Of a stretch of 64,000 nt of DNA, positions 23,801 through 33,523 are shown one piece after another (positions within the stretch are counted from its first letter, which is position 1; each line of letters opens with the position of its first letter). A program made the position numbers and the translations under genes. The DNA is from Caprella mutica (lineage: Eukaryota; Arthropoda; Malacostraca; Amphipoda; Caprellidae), in assembly GCA_947561585.1 (NCBI GenBank), contig CANNZV010000437.1, positions 248,001 to 312,000 on the forward strand. The letters run 5' to 3'. The notes beneath the pieces are model-generated. The model did not search any database. It had not been told where the DNA came from and saw only the letters and a program-made list of their open reading frames with translations.

Positions 23801-25020
23801 CGGTGGGGAATAGTCCAGGTGAGCAAAAGTCTGGCGGCGAATTATTTAAGTTGTTCTTGTGATTTTAATTCTGCCCTCTGAATTTCAAGCAAATGTCTAC
23901 ATAGTCTAAAAACCATTATCTTAAAACATTTGGTACCAAAAAGTGTAACTAATTATACTGTTAAATTTACGATAACAAGTGATACAGCTCGTATTTTGTT
24001 CTTTATCTTCTATTGTATCCAATAGAAATGTCGGACAGTGACAATTGAGTGTGAAATTCTCAAATTATTATATCAAGTGAATAATTGATCAATTACTTTC
24101 CTGTTGTTAACTGGGATACGTTATTTAACCTTAGCTCTTCAAATTTGAAGCTTTTCTAGATAAATTTCAATTAGAGTGGAGGAGTAATGCATGGTTTAAA
24201 TTAATTTATTTCTAGAAACAAGAACTGATAACTTGTTCCTAAAATTTGATCAAATGAATCACTACTGACACATATTAGCTATCTCAAAAAATAAAAATAA
24301 ATTAGGAACTAAATGCAGCAATAAGTCATAGCTACTACATGTTAAAGTACCAATGTCATAGCTACATGTCATATATGTATATGATGAAAAATACCCTGGT
24401 TTAATGAATGAAAAAAATGCACTAAAGGGTAAATGAAAATAAAATGATTCATGGATATCCCTTAAAGTCAGAAGACACTTCATGTCATCTTTTTGGAATT
24501 TCTAACATTTAGCTATATGCTGTGATTCTGTTTCTGTAATACAGCTCTACAATTACTACAATTTGAATAAAAATAATTATATCACTTCCCTGTTTCAAAC
24601 TTTCAACCATTGTAAAGTAAATCCATTATTATTTATTAGTGCTACAACTTACCACATATGTTTATTTTTTCCACTTGATGGAAATGTGGGTGAAGTGATG
24701 GAAGTCCCACTGCCAATACGTGATGAAAAATCAGCGATTTCCCATTTGTATTCCACATTGTGTACATTTAACTAGGAGAAAATTGCATATTTATAATTTT
24801 TCTTAAAAAAATATTGTAGGTTCAAATTTTTCCAATTGAAATAGATAATATGATATTAATGATAGAATCAGGAGATATAGCTACCTACATAAATATTCAC
24901 AAAAAATATTTTTATGAGAGAAATAGAAATGTTAGATATCTAGTTGAGTTTTTATAAGTGTTTAAAGATTGATTTACACACTTTGTTTGTAGAGCTGTCA
25001 GAAAAAGTTGTCTCTGCCAT
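5703..25020 (-). CDS. Gene A: MATH-BTB (SPOP/TDPOZ-like) protein, 8 exons, 330 aa
   Basis: Likely substrate adaptor of a Cullin-3 ubiquitin ligase: MATH binds the target, BTB binds CUL3 and dimerises. Coding exons on the minus strand in order: 24982-25020, 24653-24771, 22585-22730, 13303-13394, 13031-13202, 12440-12621, 5941-6080, 5703-5805. They total 993 nt, end in TAA, and every junction is GT-AG with matching phase. Residues 14-132 are the MATH part (EYKWEIADFSSR, then KPYPNPQTDF). The BTB spans about 160-250, with [17 protein letters not shown] and SPVFGAMF; M203-K-E205 is the phi-x-E Cullin-3 contact. Residues 251-330 form the 3-box/BACK-like helical tail (ADKLSADQLKKAAL). It is shorter than SPOP (374 aa) and lacks SPOP's basic C-terminal nuclear signal. 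The start ATG sits in ATCATGG, as in gene B. Introns 3 and 6 are bloated with transposons. The exon model is firm; the target is unknown. Confidence 0.9.
5941..6080 (-). CDS. Gene A exon 7 (BTB end / 3-box helices)
   Basis: 140 nt. It encodes [14 protein letters not shown] and ADKLSADQLKKAALEII, matching SPOP's KYQLERLKVMCEEAL and ADLHSADQLKAQAI. The donor reads AA-GTGAGT; unspliced, the frame would stop at once (AAG TGA). Confidence 0.92.
6290..6530 (+). mobile_element. GGCCAACG-type inverted-repeat element, left end
   Basis: Starts CCCAGTTAACATTACCATG, then repeated GGCCAACG/CGTTGGCC words, matching 28044-28280 and the complement of 31350-31543. The likely right part (about 9400-10010, containing ACTGGATTGGTTAACCA) is separated by inserted repeats. 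All lies in intron 6 of gene A. Confidence 0.7.
7027..7390. mobile_element. Inverted-repeat MITE (364 bp)
   Basis: Ends are AAAGGCCCGTTTACACGCTA and its near-perfect complement, about 26 bp, with further subterminal inverted matches (GCGATTTATTG / TAAATTGCTCC). No coding potential. The target duplication is unclear, so the superfamily is left open. Confidence 0.8.
7600..8046 (-). repeat. Dispersed repeat R1, copy (minus)
   Basis: Complement of the R1 repeat described at 45690-46170. It carries the open stretch MNKVTTLMDAEKLLREC, also present in other copies. Confidence 0.8.
8428..9200 (+). repeat. Long dispersed repeat, shared with 30061-31340
   Basis: From TTATGTTACTAATTAAATAG to TTCGAAGCATA it matches 30061-31340 in the same orientation; the second copy has a palindromic insertion. 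Both lie inside GGCCAACG-type elements. Confidence 0.7.
10060..11384. other. Intron 6 of gene A, no recognised feature
   Basis: Short frames only. I see no clear inverted-repeat ends or coding homology. Confidence 0.4.
11385..11775 (+). repeat. Dispersed repeat R1, copy (plus)
   Basis: Matches R1 from GACGTCAAGAGGAAATTGAA to CACAGACAGCTTCAGGAGAG. Confidence 0.8.
12440..12621 (-). CDS. Gene A exon 6 (BTB, second half)
   Basis: 182 nt, the same length in all three genes. It encodes SPVFGAMFNQFMKETKTNK and [12 protein letters not shown], ending VAEK at a GTGAGT donor. The Cullin-3 phi-x-E motif (MKE) is kept. Cys replaces Asp-Gly after KL as found in B and C. Confidence 0.93.
13031..13202 (-). 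CDS. Gene A exon 5 (BTB, first half)
   Basis: 172 nt with a TTCTTCAG acceptor and G-GTGAGG donor. It encodes LQVCTNPYNT, the linker, and the BTB opening [21 protein letters not shown] second CAG acceptor 6 nt downstream would drop two residues. Confidence 0.93.
13303..13394 (-). CDS. Gene A exon 4 (MATH, last strands)
   Basis: 92 nt, TATAG acceptor and GAA-GTAAGT donor. It encodes QRPFDTKDGV and NNVITIVAE, where NNVITIVAE matches SPOP's DDKLTLFCEV strand. SPOP's preceding WGF pocket motif is absent. Confidence 0.85.
14040..14880 (-). mobile_element. Non-LTR retrotransposon fragment: RNase H and zinc-binding end
   Basis: On the minus strand, across frameshifts, one reads VVWFTDGSKLESGRTSAAV, VFQAQILAITLAAARL, LDSQAAIKAV and LTDVTTLQWI, the order of motifs in a LINE RNase H domain. 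It continues to a Cys-rich end, CLGQETRTHIVEVCP, like the zinc-binding tail of jockey/R1-type elements. Several stops and frameshifts show it is dead. It lies in intron 3 of gene A. Confidence 0.8.
14919..15253 (+). mobile_element. TTAA MITE T1, left half only
   Basis: Begins after TTAA (14915-14918) with AGGTCCTCTCCAGAC and matches T1 for 335 bp, then abuts the next full copy exactly at a TTAA. The right half is missing. Confidence 0.8.
15258..15833 (+). mobile_element. TTAA MITE T1 (576 bp)
   Basis: TTAA at 15254-15257 and 15834-15837; both T1 ends present. A small internal deletion compared with 2037-2626. Confidence 0.85.
16137..16310. mobile_element. PIF/Harbinger-like MITE (174 bp)
   Basis: Flanked by TAA (16134-16136, 16311-16313). 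Ends GGGTACGTTCACACTACAAG are perfectly inverted for at least 26 bp. A 3-bp TAA duplication is typical of PIF/Harbinger. Confidence 0.85.
16320..16457 (-). mobile_element. Non-LTR retrotransposon RT C-terminal fragment
   Basis: Minus-strand frame reads IRTFIIYAVTAWAAGMET, then LQQKACIAVSLAYPGTPSAA. This matches the RT thumb region of R1/jockey-type LINEs (R-P-I-L-x-Y-A-x-x-x-W ... LQ-x-x-Q-x-x-A-L ... G-x-x-x-T-x-P). Confidence 0.75.
17510..18607 (+). mobile_element. TTAA MITE T1, inner copy
   Basis: Full T1 copy inserted in another T1 and itself interrupted by a P-superfamily MITE at 17708-18216. Confidence 0.87.
17708..18216 (+). mobile_element. P-superfamily-like element with THAP-domain remnant (509 bp)
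   Basis: Flanked by the 8-bp duplication TTGTACAC (17700-17707, 18217-18224). About 30-bp inverted ends start CACAGTACATAGAATAG and read inward to CCCAG. The plus strand encodes, with one frameshift, the C2CH zinc pattern of a THAP domain: CYYFGC (Cys at 17926 and 17941), KDWIIACGN with SPKTLF, and SWVCCSH (Cys 18081, His 18090). P-element transposases start with a THAP domain, make 8-bp duplications and have about 31-bp ends. The family assignment is inference from these three agreeing traits. Confidence 0.78.
18980..20900 (+). repeat. GGCTATGTGCTAT degenerate tandem repeat, split by a transposon
   Basis: Units like TTTGGCTATGAGCTAT occur at 18990-19137 and again at 20777-20900 in the same orientation, with the hAT-like element between. 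Confidence 0.75.
19138..20776. mobile_element. hAT-like inverted-repeat element (1639 bp)
   Basis: Flanked by the 8-bp duplication GTTATGAG (19130-19137, 20777-20784). Ends TAAGGCTCGGACATTGGGGC and TAGAGCTAGGACATTGGGGC (complement of the right end) match at 17 of 20. Subterminal words such as TGCCCC, TGCACTGATAA and GCTCC recur at both ends, as in hAT elements. No transposase frame remains. It is inserted in a GGCTATGTGCTAT repeat that continues on both sides. Confidence 0.8.
20900..21929. other. Intron 3 of gene A, no recognised feature
   Basis: AT-rich, short unsupported frames, no clear repeat ends. Confidence 0.4.
21934..22544. mobile_element. piggyBac-like MITE, family T2 (611 bp)
   Basis: TTAA at 21930-21933 and 22545-22548; ends CCCTAGTAACC and complement (AAGTTACTAGGG). 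Inside the left end is the near-palindrome GGACTGGTCCAGG..CACCAGTCC, echoed at the right end. The opposite-orientation copy is at 59228-59847. CCCT-type ends with TTAA fit piggyBac closely. Confidence 0.85.
22585..22730 (-). CDS. Gene A exon 3 (MATH, middle)
   Basis: 146 nt encoding YMSCTFSKNSRD through KPYPNPQTDFSSFTL, the central MATH strands. A TTAA transposon (21934-22544) lies only 40 bp past its donor inside intron 3. Confidence 0.9.
22905..23826. mobile_element. Possible inverted-repeat element
   Basis: CGCCTGGACTATTCCCTGCC near 22915 is inverted near 23805 (GGTGGGGAATAGTCCAGGTG). 17 of 20 positions match. No target duplication recognised; lies in intron 2 of gene A. Confidence 0.5.
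24653..24771 (-). CDS. Gene A exon 2 (MATH, first part)
   Basis: 119 nt between a CTAG acceptor and a TG-GTAAGT donor, phase 2 at its end. It encodes the MATH-opening strand VEYKWEIADFSSR and KNKHMW, equivalent to SPOP's first MATH strand and its DKLKWCLRV strand. A split TG/G codon gives the Trp. Confidence 0.9.
24982..25020 (-). CDS. Gene A exon 1 (start codon)
   Basis: Encodes MAETTFSDSSTNK and ends at a GTGTGT donor. The ATG at 25018-25020 has A at -3 and G at +4. Gene B has the same 13-codon exon with two amino-acid changes (T5-I6 and E8). Confidence 0.88.
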
Positions 25021-27960
25021 GATGAAGACTTGAGTTGAATTAAAGCAGCAATAGAATATAATTATAAAAAATATATCATACTGAAAAGAAAAATAATTGA
25101 GTTGTTTGCATACCTAAGCAACTAGGGAAAGATAGCAAATAGAGGCCCCAATTTTCTATGTCCCAACATCTAGATTACTAAAAGTCTATTTTTGACTTCA
25201 GGAATTAATAGCTGCATGTGTTGCTATTGGCATGAATCATAACTACACTTTGTTTCTATTGAATAATAGAAATTATTACAACTGAGCAACTGCTATATTT
25301 TACCATTTTAACTAAATGAAGAATAGGCCAATTATTGTCCTAACAATTATTGGTATATTTTAACATTATACAGCAAACTAATTGTTGAAATATTTTGATT
25401 TCTAGAATTTTATTTAAAATGTTCAGAAGTATTTTGCTGAATTTCCCCCCATATTTAACCCTGGGACAACCAACAGATTGAGAGTCCTGATCTAGTTTGA
25501 AATATTAATGCATAATTTAAAAACTAATGGACTGAAACTCCATATTTATGTAGCTATCATAAAATATCAATGAAAATTTTGCAACATATTTGGATCCGTT
25601 TAGTTTCTATCATTTTTGATCAAGTGGGCTACCAGTACCCTGGTGAAGTACAACAGCTGGTGCGTCACATTGTGCATCACACTAGCAACATCACTTATAA
25701 AGATTATTTGTTACATTTATGAGTAAAATTAAATTAGACACAATAGCATATTTCACACGAGCTTCAGATTTCAGCATGGCAATATAGTGTTAGAAAAGAA
25801 AAATAAAAAATGAAATCCAAATATGTTGTATTAATTTCATTGATTTTACATAAATGCATTTTAAGCCAGTAACTCAAGTCCAAGTTAGTATAAATCTAAA
25901 TTTCTTCTGGAGCAACCCTTACAGGCACTCTGGTCATTCCAGGTTTAATATTGTATAAGGTGTTTATTAGTAAATCCTCATAGATTTGAGTTATCTCTTC
26001 AAGAGTAAAAAACTAGGCTAGGATTTGTAATTTTGTATATCTAGAAGTTAAGAATGATTTATTGACTAATGACTAGTTAGTATGGTAGTTACATAAAGCT
26101 TGATTACAATTTATAATGGTAGCTTGTTGTAATGTAAGAATGTATAATAGAGAGCTATATTGAATGTTGATAGGTAGAGTCTAATGACAGTTTATAAACA
26201 GCTTCTTGGGGTCTTGCGGGTGTGGAAATAGAAAGTTTCTGATATTCTCTCAATTTCCTTCTATATAATGTTAAATTGTAAGAATACGCCAAAATAAAAA
26301 ATAGATTACAAGTAAAAATACTCCTGATTTATAGTTTAAAAATAATTATCCATTCTACTTTTCAAATAACCATATGTAAAATATTGAGAGGTATCAAAAT
26401 GATTGAAAATAAAGTTACTTATGACTATTAAAATATATTCACATTACCTATATAAATCAGTCTTATATATAAATTCTATAAAATGAATGTATTTCATCTA
26501 TTTTTGAATGTACACAAATTATATTAAATGGTGCCAATTGGAAATTATCCTACCAGTAAATGATAGTGAAAAAGGGAACATGCTATTTGGTTCATTACTC
26601 CAATACAAACTAAAAATTTCCAGTCTACAGGATGTGCATCATTAACTATCATAGCTACTTTTTTTCTTTCTGAGAAAGTTAAACTATATCAATTCTCACA
26701 CTGATCAACATGTATACAATACTTGTAATGTTTCTCTTATGACCTTACCTAGGTTCAATAGATCTAAGTCTTATTATTCTGGTATATCTTATGTAGCTTC
26801 AAAGCAGTGGAATGATATGGATAGTGGTGTTAAGTTGATTAATTCTCTGAATAGATTTAAACAGACTTATAAAAAAAGACCTATTGTGTGTACAGTAATT
26901 CACTCCTATCTGTCCATACTCTTGTATAAGAAATTGTATTTCTTTTTGCCACCAGAAAATTCACCATGAGGAACTTTCGCTGTATGAATTAATTTTAACT
27001 CTTATGAAACTTCAGGTAAATTAAGTGATCACCACAATAATTGTTAAGAGTCCTTTTCCAACCCCCATTGCCAAATAGGCTTTCAATAGTTTATCAGAAA
27101 ACAATAAAGTTAATTTTCTTCTATCTACAGCCAAAAATTAATCCTCTGATTTCTGATTAATTAAAAGTATTGAGTCTTATTCAATAGATTGATGCTCTAC
27201 CAGTAGCTATGTATAATGAATGAGGTATTGTTTTACAAAGAACTTGATGAGCAAGAGCTAATAATACCTAACTTTTGATGTTAATTACAGAGAGAAAATA
27301 TTGTTTTCATGGAGAGTAAAAATTTCATTCTAGATTACTAATACCTACTAAAGATTTTGGACACCATTTATTGAGAATTTGTGACATATTTTACTGATTA
27401 TAGGAGAATATTTAATGCACACTTTGAAGCTTGGCCCTGTTTGTTGAACAAGTTTCATTTTAACTATTGTCTGTAGTCTGTAAAGACCAAACTTAATTTC
27501 TTTCAAATTATGTATTTATATGTATTTTAATAAGAAAAGAGCAAAAATACCTAGTTAAAAGAATTTCTATTAGTTAAAATACTGACAGTTCTAGTTCTTA
27601 TTCAAACAATGATAACAACAGTTCATTGTGTGGGATATAAATATAAAGGTCCACCCCATATTATTATCAGATCTATTTTCATATCATTGTTCAAAAAATA
27701 TTTTTTACGAGTTCATATGAAATAAATTGATCTAAATCATTACAATATATTAACAATAAATACCAAAGTAGAATTTTTGAATACTATCAACTAAAGTATT
27801 CATTATAGTTGAATAAACTTGCACACTATACGTTTTGTTTACATTTTATTTTAGTAGGAAGAATTGGGAAAATATTTCTTGGCCTTACTAGAGGGCTGAA
27901 TATGTAATTCTTATATTATTAATAACCATAAAAAAGTTAAATTTCATTATTATTGATGAA
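25021..27960. repeat. 5' flank of gene A, duplicated upstream of gene B
   Basis: Blocks here match 44653-47480 in order: next to the ATG, around CCAACATCTAGATT (25167 and 45333), and most of 27113-27960 versus 46540-47480. This probably contains the promoter. A LINE tail (26739) is present in A only, as far as I can see. Confidence 0.75.
26739..26900 (+). mobile_element. LINE ORF C-terminal tail
   Basis: Reads LPRFNRSKSYYSGISYVASK, then QWNDMDSGVKL and SLNRFKQTYKK. This is the typical end of CR1/jockey-type ORF2 proteins (P-R-x-x-x-x-x-x-x-S-x-x-Y-x-x-x-x-x-WN ... FK). Confidence 0.65.
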
Positions 27961-28043
27961 TAGCAACCACATCCCTGCCAAGTCATTAAATAATCGATAA
28001 GTGTGCGGTACAAAAAACTAGCGGCAGATATAACAAACTACAT

Positions 28044-28924
28044 CCCAGTAAACATTACAATGTTGGGCCAGCTGTGGCCCAATTCAGAACGAAACTCTGG
28101 GAAACGCTGTCATGCAGGTTTCGATGTATTGGGCTAGCAAAGGCCCGACGTTGGCCCATCTCACTGATGTCCACCGACCCTGAACAGTATTACCACGTAT
28201 AAACGACTTATTGGTACTGGCAATACTTAACGTTGCCGATGCCATGCATTTCTACGGTCAGTACTATTTTCATATAACAGGTGTATTAATTAGATTACTT
28301 CTAACAATGTAGTAACTGTCCTAAAAATAGATTATACAGATTGAAGTCAGGAAAAAATTTGAAAAGTTGCCAATTCAAACTCAAATCTATATAATTTTAC
28401 TTACATAATTTTAAACAAATAATAATATTTCTATTTATAATTAAATAGAAAGTAAAATTTTCAATGTGAATAATTATTTCAAATGAAAAAAAACTTTTTC
28501 TACTAAATATATGAATTAACTAGCGTCCAAGCTCATTTTTATGAATGATATAAATAAAGTGTTAAATCAATAATTGAAGGGATAACAGGCCTATTTATAC
28601 TAATTTGCCAGAAGCTGATACAAGTTCATAGATATACTTATGTAATTGAGGATATTAAATTGGCTATTTGGTGTGATTAAAGTTTGGAGAGACCGATTGC
28701 ACCTATTTTCTCTGATATTCTGGCGATAACTGCTAAATAGAACCGGCAGACCATATAATAAATATACCATATATTATATATCAAAAAATCACTGGATTGG
28801 TTAACCGTGCAATGTTTCTCTTCATTGGGCCAGTGTGTAATAGGATTGGCGTACCAATGGCCGATCGTGCCTTTACTTTGCCAACCTTTACCGATGTTGG
28901 CCCGATAATGCAATGTTATCAGGG
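28044..28924 (+). mobile_element. GGCCAACG-type inverted-repeat element (881 bp)
   Basis: Left end CCCAGTAAACATTACAATG, right end the complement of CCCTGATAACATTGCATTAT. Many GGCCAACG/CGTTGGCC words in the outer 250 bp at each side, AT-rich centre. The superfamily is unresolved because target duplications are at most 2 bp. Confidence 0.75.
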
Positions 28925-29438
28925 ATTGAATGATGAAATCGAATGAATGATTGCATCATGCAAATTAAAGAGGATTATAAAAATGGAAGAAATATATTCT
29001 TTTTTGGTTTATTTATTAATTGAGTATATCAATTTAGTAATATTTTTATCTTAATCAAAATTAATACAAGATTTATCTAACAGTCTGACGATACTTGCCA
29101 TATATCAATGTAGACTTTAACCCACACTATGAACAACTAACAGTGACCTGTTTCAAGGAGAGGTAAATTGACCAAATATCTTAATTTCGCATTTATTTTT
29201 TGTATGTTGCAACATTTCCTTCATTGTGAAAATTGTCTCGAATAATCATTCACCTGATATATGTATACTGTGGAGCGTATTTTATTAAATGTAATTTGTT
29301 CTCTCATAGACATTGTTCTGTGTTGGATAGTTGCTGTGATCATCACACACTTTAACCAATCAATGACGTCTGGCTCTGCTCACTCTGCTGACTTTACAAA
29401 ATTTGTGAAAATGTCTAATACATATTGTTCAGTAATAA

Positions 29439-31543
29439 CCCTGATAACATTGCACTATCGGGCCAACGTCGGTAAACGTTGGCAGAGTAAAGTCACGATC
29501 ATGCATTGGTACGCCGGTGTTATTACACACTGGGCCAACGCAATGAAAACGACACTGGGCCAACGGTTACCAAACAACACTCTACCAATGAAGGATTGGT
29601 AGAGTTAACCAATCCAGTGATTTTCTGAAGTACCAGTATATTTATTATACAACTCTACTAGTTCTATTTGGCAGTTATCGCCAGACTCTCAGAGAGGTTA
29701 GGTGTAAACGATCTCTCCCAACTCTAATCACACCAAATAGCCAATTTAATATCCTCAATTGAGTATATCTTTGAAATTGTAGCCGTTTCAGGCAATTTAG
29801 TATAAATAGGCCTGTTATCCCTTCAATTATTAATTTAAAACTTTATTTATTTCCTTGATAAAAATGAGTTTGGCCGCTAGTTAATTCATATATAGTATGA
29901 AATGTTATTTTTTCGTTTGAAATAATTATTCACATTGAAAATTAAACATTCCATTCAATTTTGAATAAAAATATTATTATTTGGTTGAAATAGCGTAAAT
30001 AAAGTAATACATATTTCAGTTTGAATTGGCAACTGTTCGATTTTTTACCCTAATTTTGATCTGTTATTATGTTACTAATTAAATAGTAGTTATTACATTC
30101 AGAGAAATTTTGATGCACCCAGTTGTTTTGAGATCACCCTATAGCTAATTGTCTCTAAAGCGAGACACTTTCGTGCATCAAGCTATTGTTTGGATGCACT
30201 AAACTGTATAAGTTCGATGCACTTTAATGTCTTAGCTATAAGTTTGTTAAAATGATGAGAAAATTATTCTCATCATTATAGCAACGGAAAATTTGAGACA
30301 CAAAAGTTCATCGAACTGATGCACTTTAGTGCATCCAAACTATAGTTTGATACACTAAAGTGTCTCGCTTTGGAGTCAAAGCCAAAGGGTGAACTGGAAA
30401 CACCTGTGTGTATCAGTTGGAGTTGTTTATTTTTCTCAGTGCAGTTAAATATAATTATTATATTTTTCTTTATTACGTGTTCAAAAATATACACCCTTAT
30501 AATAACTTGGGAACATATACCCTTCTGCTAAAATTATTTCACAGAGCACAAAATTCTTGTTTATCTATGAAACACAATTATATACGTCAAAATATCAAAC
30601 TTATTGCACCTTGTATATATTATACTGAGTGAGAGTTAATCTATGGTCAAATTTTAATTTATTTATTTATTCATTACTTTGAACTTTCATCACAGAGCTT
30701 TCATCTTTATTCTGAGTCGTGGCCTCAAGATATTTTCTTTAATTTAAACTTATAGAGAATCAAATTTTTAGGAAGGAGTTACAATTCTATAAAAATTTGA
30801 CCATCATATTATGTACAAATTGTAATAAGGATAAGTTTTGATTTTGGTTATAAAAGGGATGCTTGGCAATATAGTTAAATTCACTTTAAAATATCTCTGA
30901 ACACGTGCTTCCCGGCAAAGGCTTGGAGTGACCTTCCTTGTGTGGACTGTCTGCCCTGTTGGGTTGCTGGTGTGAATTCCATTCACTGATAGTAACTGTG
31001 CGATACTCCTTCGGTCTGATCATACTCGAACAATTCAAGTATCTCCGAGTCGTTTAATATCAAAATTTTTCTTTAGTAAAATGCATTCACAATGACAGAG
31101 ATACGGGCACGAGGACGGATGGACCCACAATCGATACCCGGACACATCATTTCATCTCTTCCCATTTAATTTGTATATAATATTATGCAACATTAATTAA
31201 ATTGATATGCACCTAACCTAAGTATTATATCCAATAAAGTAAAATTTTCAATTTTAATTCATGAATTAATTTATTGAATACGGGTGGATATCGTTTCGAA
31301 GCATACTAGATAATATATATAATTGGACGTCGGTTCGACACAGGCATCGGCAACATTAAGAATTGCCGGTACCAATAAGTCGTTTATACCTGGTTTTACT
31401 GTTCAGGGCTGATGAACAACTGTGAGGTGGGCCAACCTCAGGCCTTCGCTGGCCCACTACACCGAGACCGGCATGACAGTGTTGGCCCAGAGTTTCATTC
31501 TGAATTGGGCCAACACTGGCCCAACATTGTGATGTTTACTGGG
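29439..31543 (-). mobile_element. GGCCAACG-type element, opposite orientation, with insertions
   Basis: Begins CCCTGATAACATTGCACTAT and ends with the complement of CCCAGTAAACATCACAATG, so inverted relative to 28044-28924, with 514 bp between them. Interrupted from about 30061 to 31260 by the long repeat shared with 8428-9200. Confidence 0.75.
30157..30372. repeat. Palindromic insertion rich in GATGCACTAAA
   Basis: AAAGCGAGACACTTTCGTGC at the left pairs with CACTAAAGTGTCTCGCTTT at the right; TTTGGATGCACTAAA pairs with TTTAGTGCATCCAAA. Confidence 0.75.
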
Positions 31544-33523
31544 AATGTTGTGATTTATGATATAAGTAGTAAATTTGATAATTATTGTATCATATTTATG
31601 ACTGCCAGTACCTAAATCCAATGTTTAAACTACCCAATTTAATTCTTTTATAGAGATGTTTACAAGTTAATTAGAAATTTTTCGGTCTCAGAACTTCTGG
31701 TCTAAGACTGTGAGGAATTAATAAAAACTTATGGGATACATCACCAATTTCTGTGGGGCGCCGCTCAGCTTATAAACCCTTTTGATCATGTTGATAGTTT
31801 CAAAAATCTTTGCAATTTAATTTAATTCATAGCTATCAGCAAGGGGGAGGAGTCAACAGGGAGCAGAATACTAACAGTTTAGTGCTCCACCCCCTTTTGG
31901 CTCCTCCTCCTCCTAACCCCAGTGCCCAATAAGAAAAGAACTATTGCCAGGAAATATATTGGCAAGTTTGTGATTGTAAATTTGAGCCTTTAAATTATAA
32001 TTGGAAAGAAATATTTAATTTTTGCTGATGGTCAATGTTATTTTGGGAGATAATTTATGAAAATTTAAACATTTTGGAAAGAAATTCAGTTCCATTTGGA
32101 GAGAAAAAATGGAGAGTCATATCAAGATCTCTTCTAACCCAAAGATTATTGGATGGTCAAGGTCATTTATAAGTGGTGGCAAAAATGGGGGATTGGACAC
32201 TGGAACTGAGTGGCCAAGCCCATCCAACCCACCTCAAATTACCAATAAAGCCATGCTTTATTATCTATGGCTATTAGTCTGGTACCTACCATACCAATAT
32301 CTAGTAACCAGATATTTAAGCATGAAAAAATCAATAATTCAATTAGAAATGAAAGAAGATAATTGAAAATTAAAATTTGTAATTATGAAAGCCTTAGTAG
32401 CCAGCTTACCAGACTGCAAAAGATGGGAGAATATGTGAAGCTTATCCGCAGAGTCCAGGACTGCAGGAATTGGTAAATTGTTCTTGAAAAGAAATTCTCT
32501 ATTTTGGCTTCTGTTCTCAGTAAAATACATGTAAATCTAGGAGGAAACTGAGCATTGTTCGCACAGAAAATGTTAAAAATATACCATATTCTGCAGACTG
32601 GCTGGAGACAATTGAGACTTTGAAATTGGCCTCCTGAATTATCCAGTACTACAGTATTTTTTAATCAATTCTTAGGTTTATATGCAATTAATTGAGAGTG
32701 TGAGAATTTTGGTGATTTTGGAGAGAAAGTTGAGAATCATTGGAGAGAAATTGCCTCAAAAATAAAATATGTTGATAGTGATTGGGCACACTTTGCAGGC
32801 TGGGGAGCCTTTAAGACTATGTTTTAAAAGCTGAAAAACTCAACTTTAATCTGTAAGCCAATTTAAAACCATAAAATTCACACAAATTCTGATAAAAAGG
32901 CGATTTTGGCTTATTTTTAAATATTTCAAGCCAAATTAAAAATGGTAATTAACTTCCCACTTTACATTACCTATGTATAGTTTGGCTGCTGACTTAATAG
33001 ATTTAAAATTGAGGAAGCTACCCACCAAAAGTTACCTACTCTACTCTCTCAGCACCACTGCAGCTGCAAATTTAATTATTTGGACTGAATTGCTCTCAAA
33101 AATTATCAAATGTTTAGAATCTCTATCAGCCAAATAGCCTCAATTAATGGTAACATAGAAGGAGCTAATTCAAGATATCCTCAGTGATCTTCAAATTTGA
33201 AAAACTCCATAGATATTCCCAGAGTTCATAAAATTACTAAATAAGAAATTTAAAGAACACAAACTAATGGAGTCTCATGAAAATGTTCTATATTCTGCAG
33301 GCTAGCAGAACAGGGAATATGCTCTAGCTGCAAGTTACCATGATACCTAGGAATAATTATTCTCAAAGCCAATTTGACATCAATGACATGTACATATGAT
33401 CAGAGTTAGAGTTTGAAAATGAAATGTAGGTAACTATAGGCAAGCCAAAAAATTGGCTTCAACTGACTATTATTGGCATGCTCTGAAACATGGCAGGTCT
33501 TTGTCAAGACTGGAAATTGGAAT
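31544..33523. other. Intergenic, no recognised gene
   Basis: AT-rich. CGCCGCTCAGCTTATAA near 31757 resembles the terminal sequence of the elements at 33524 and 35080. The frame at 32109-32366 has no supporting homology or splice context. Confidence 0.45.

Noticed and set aside
29261..29602. 113-codon frame similar to the minus frame at 28677-28913
   Set aside because: The similarity comes from the inverted GGCCAACG-type element ends, which are read by chance in both places.
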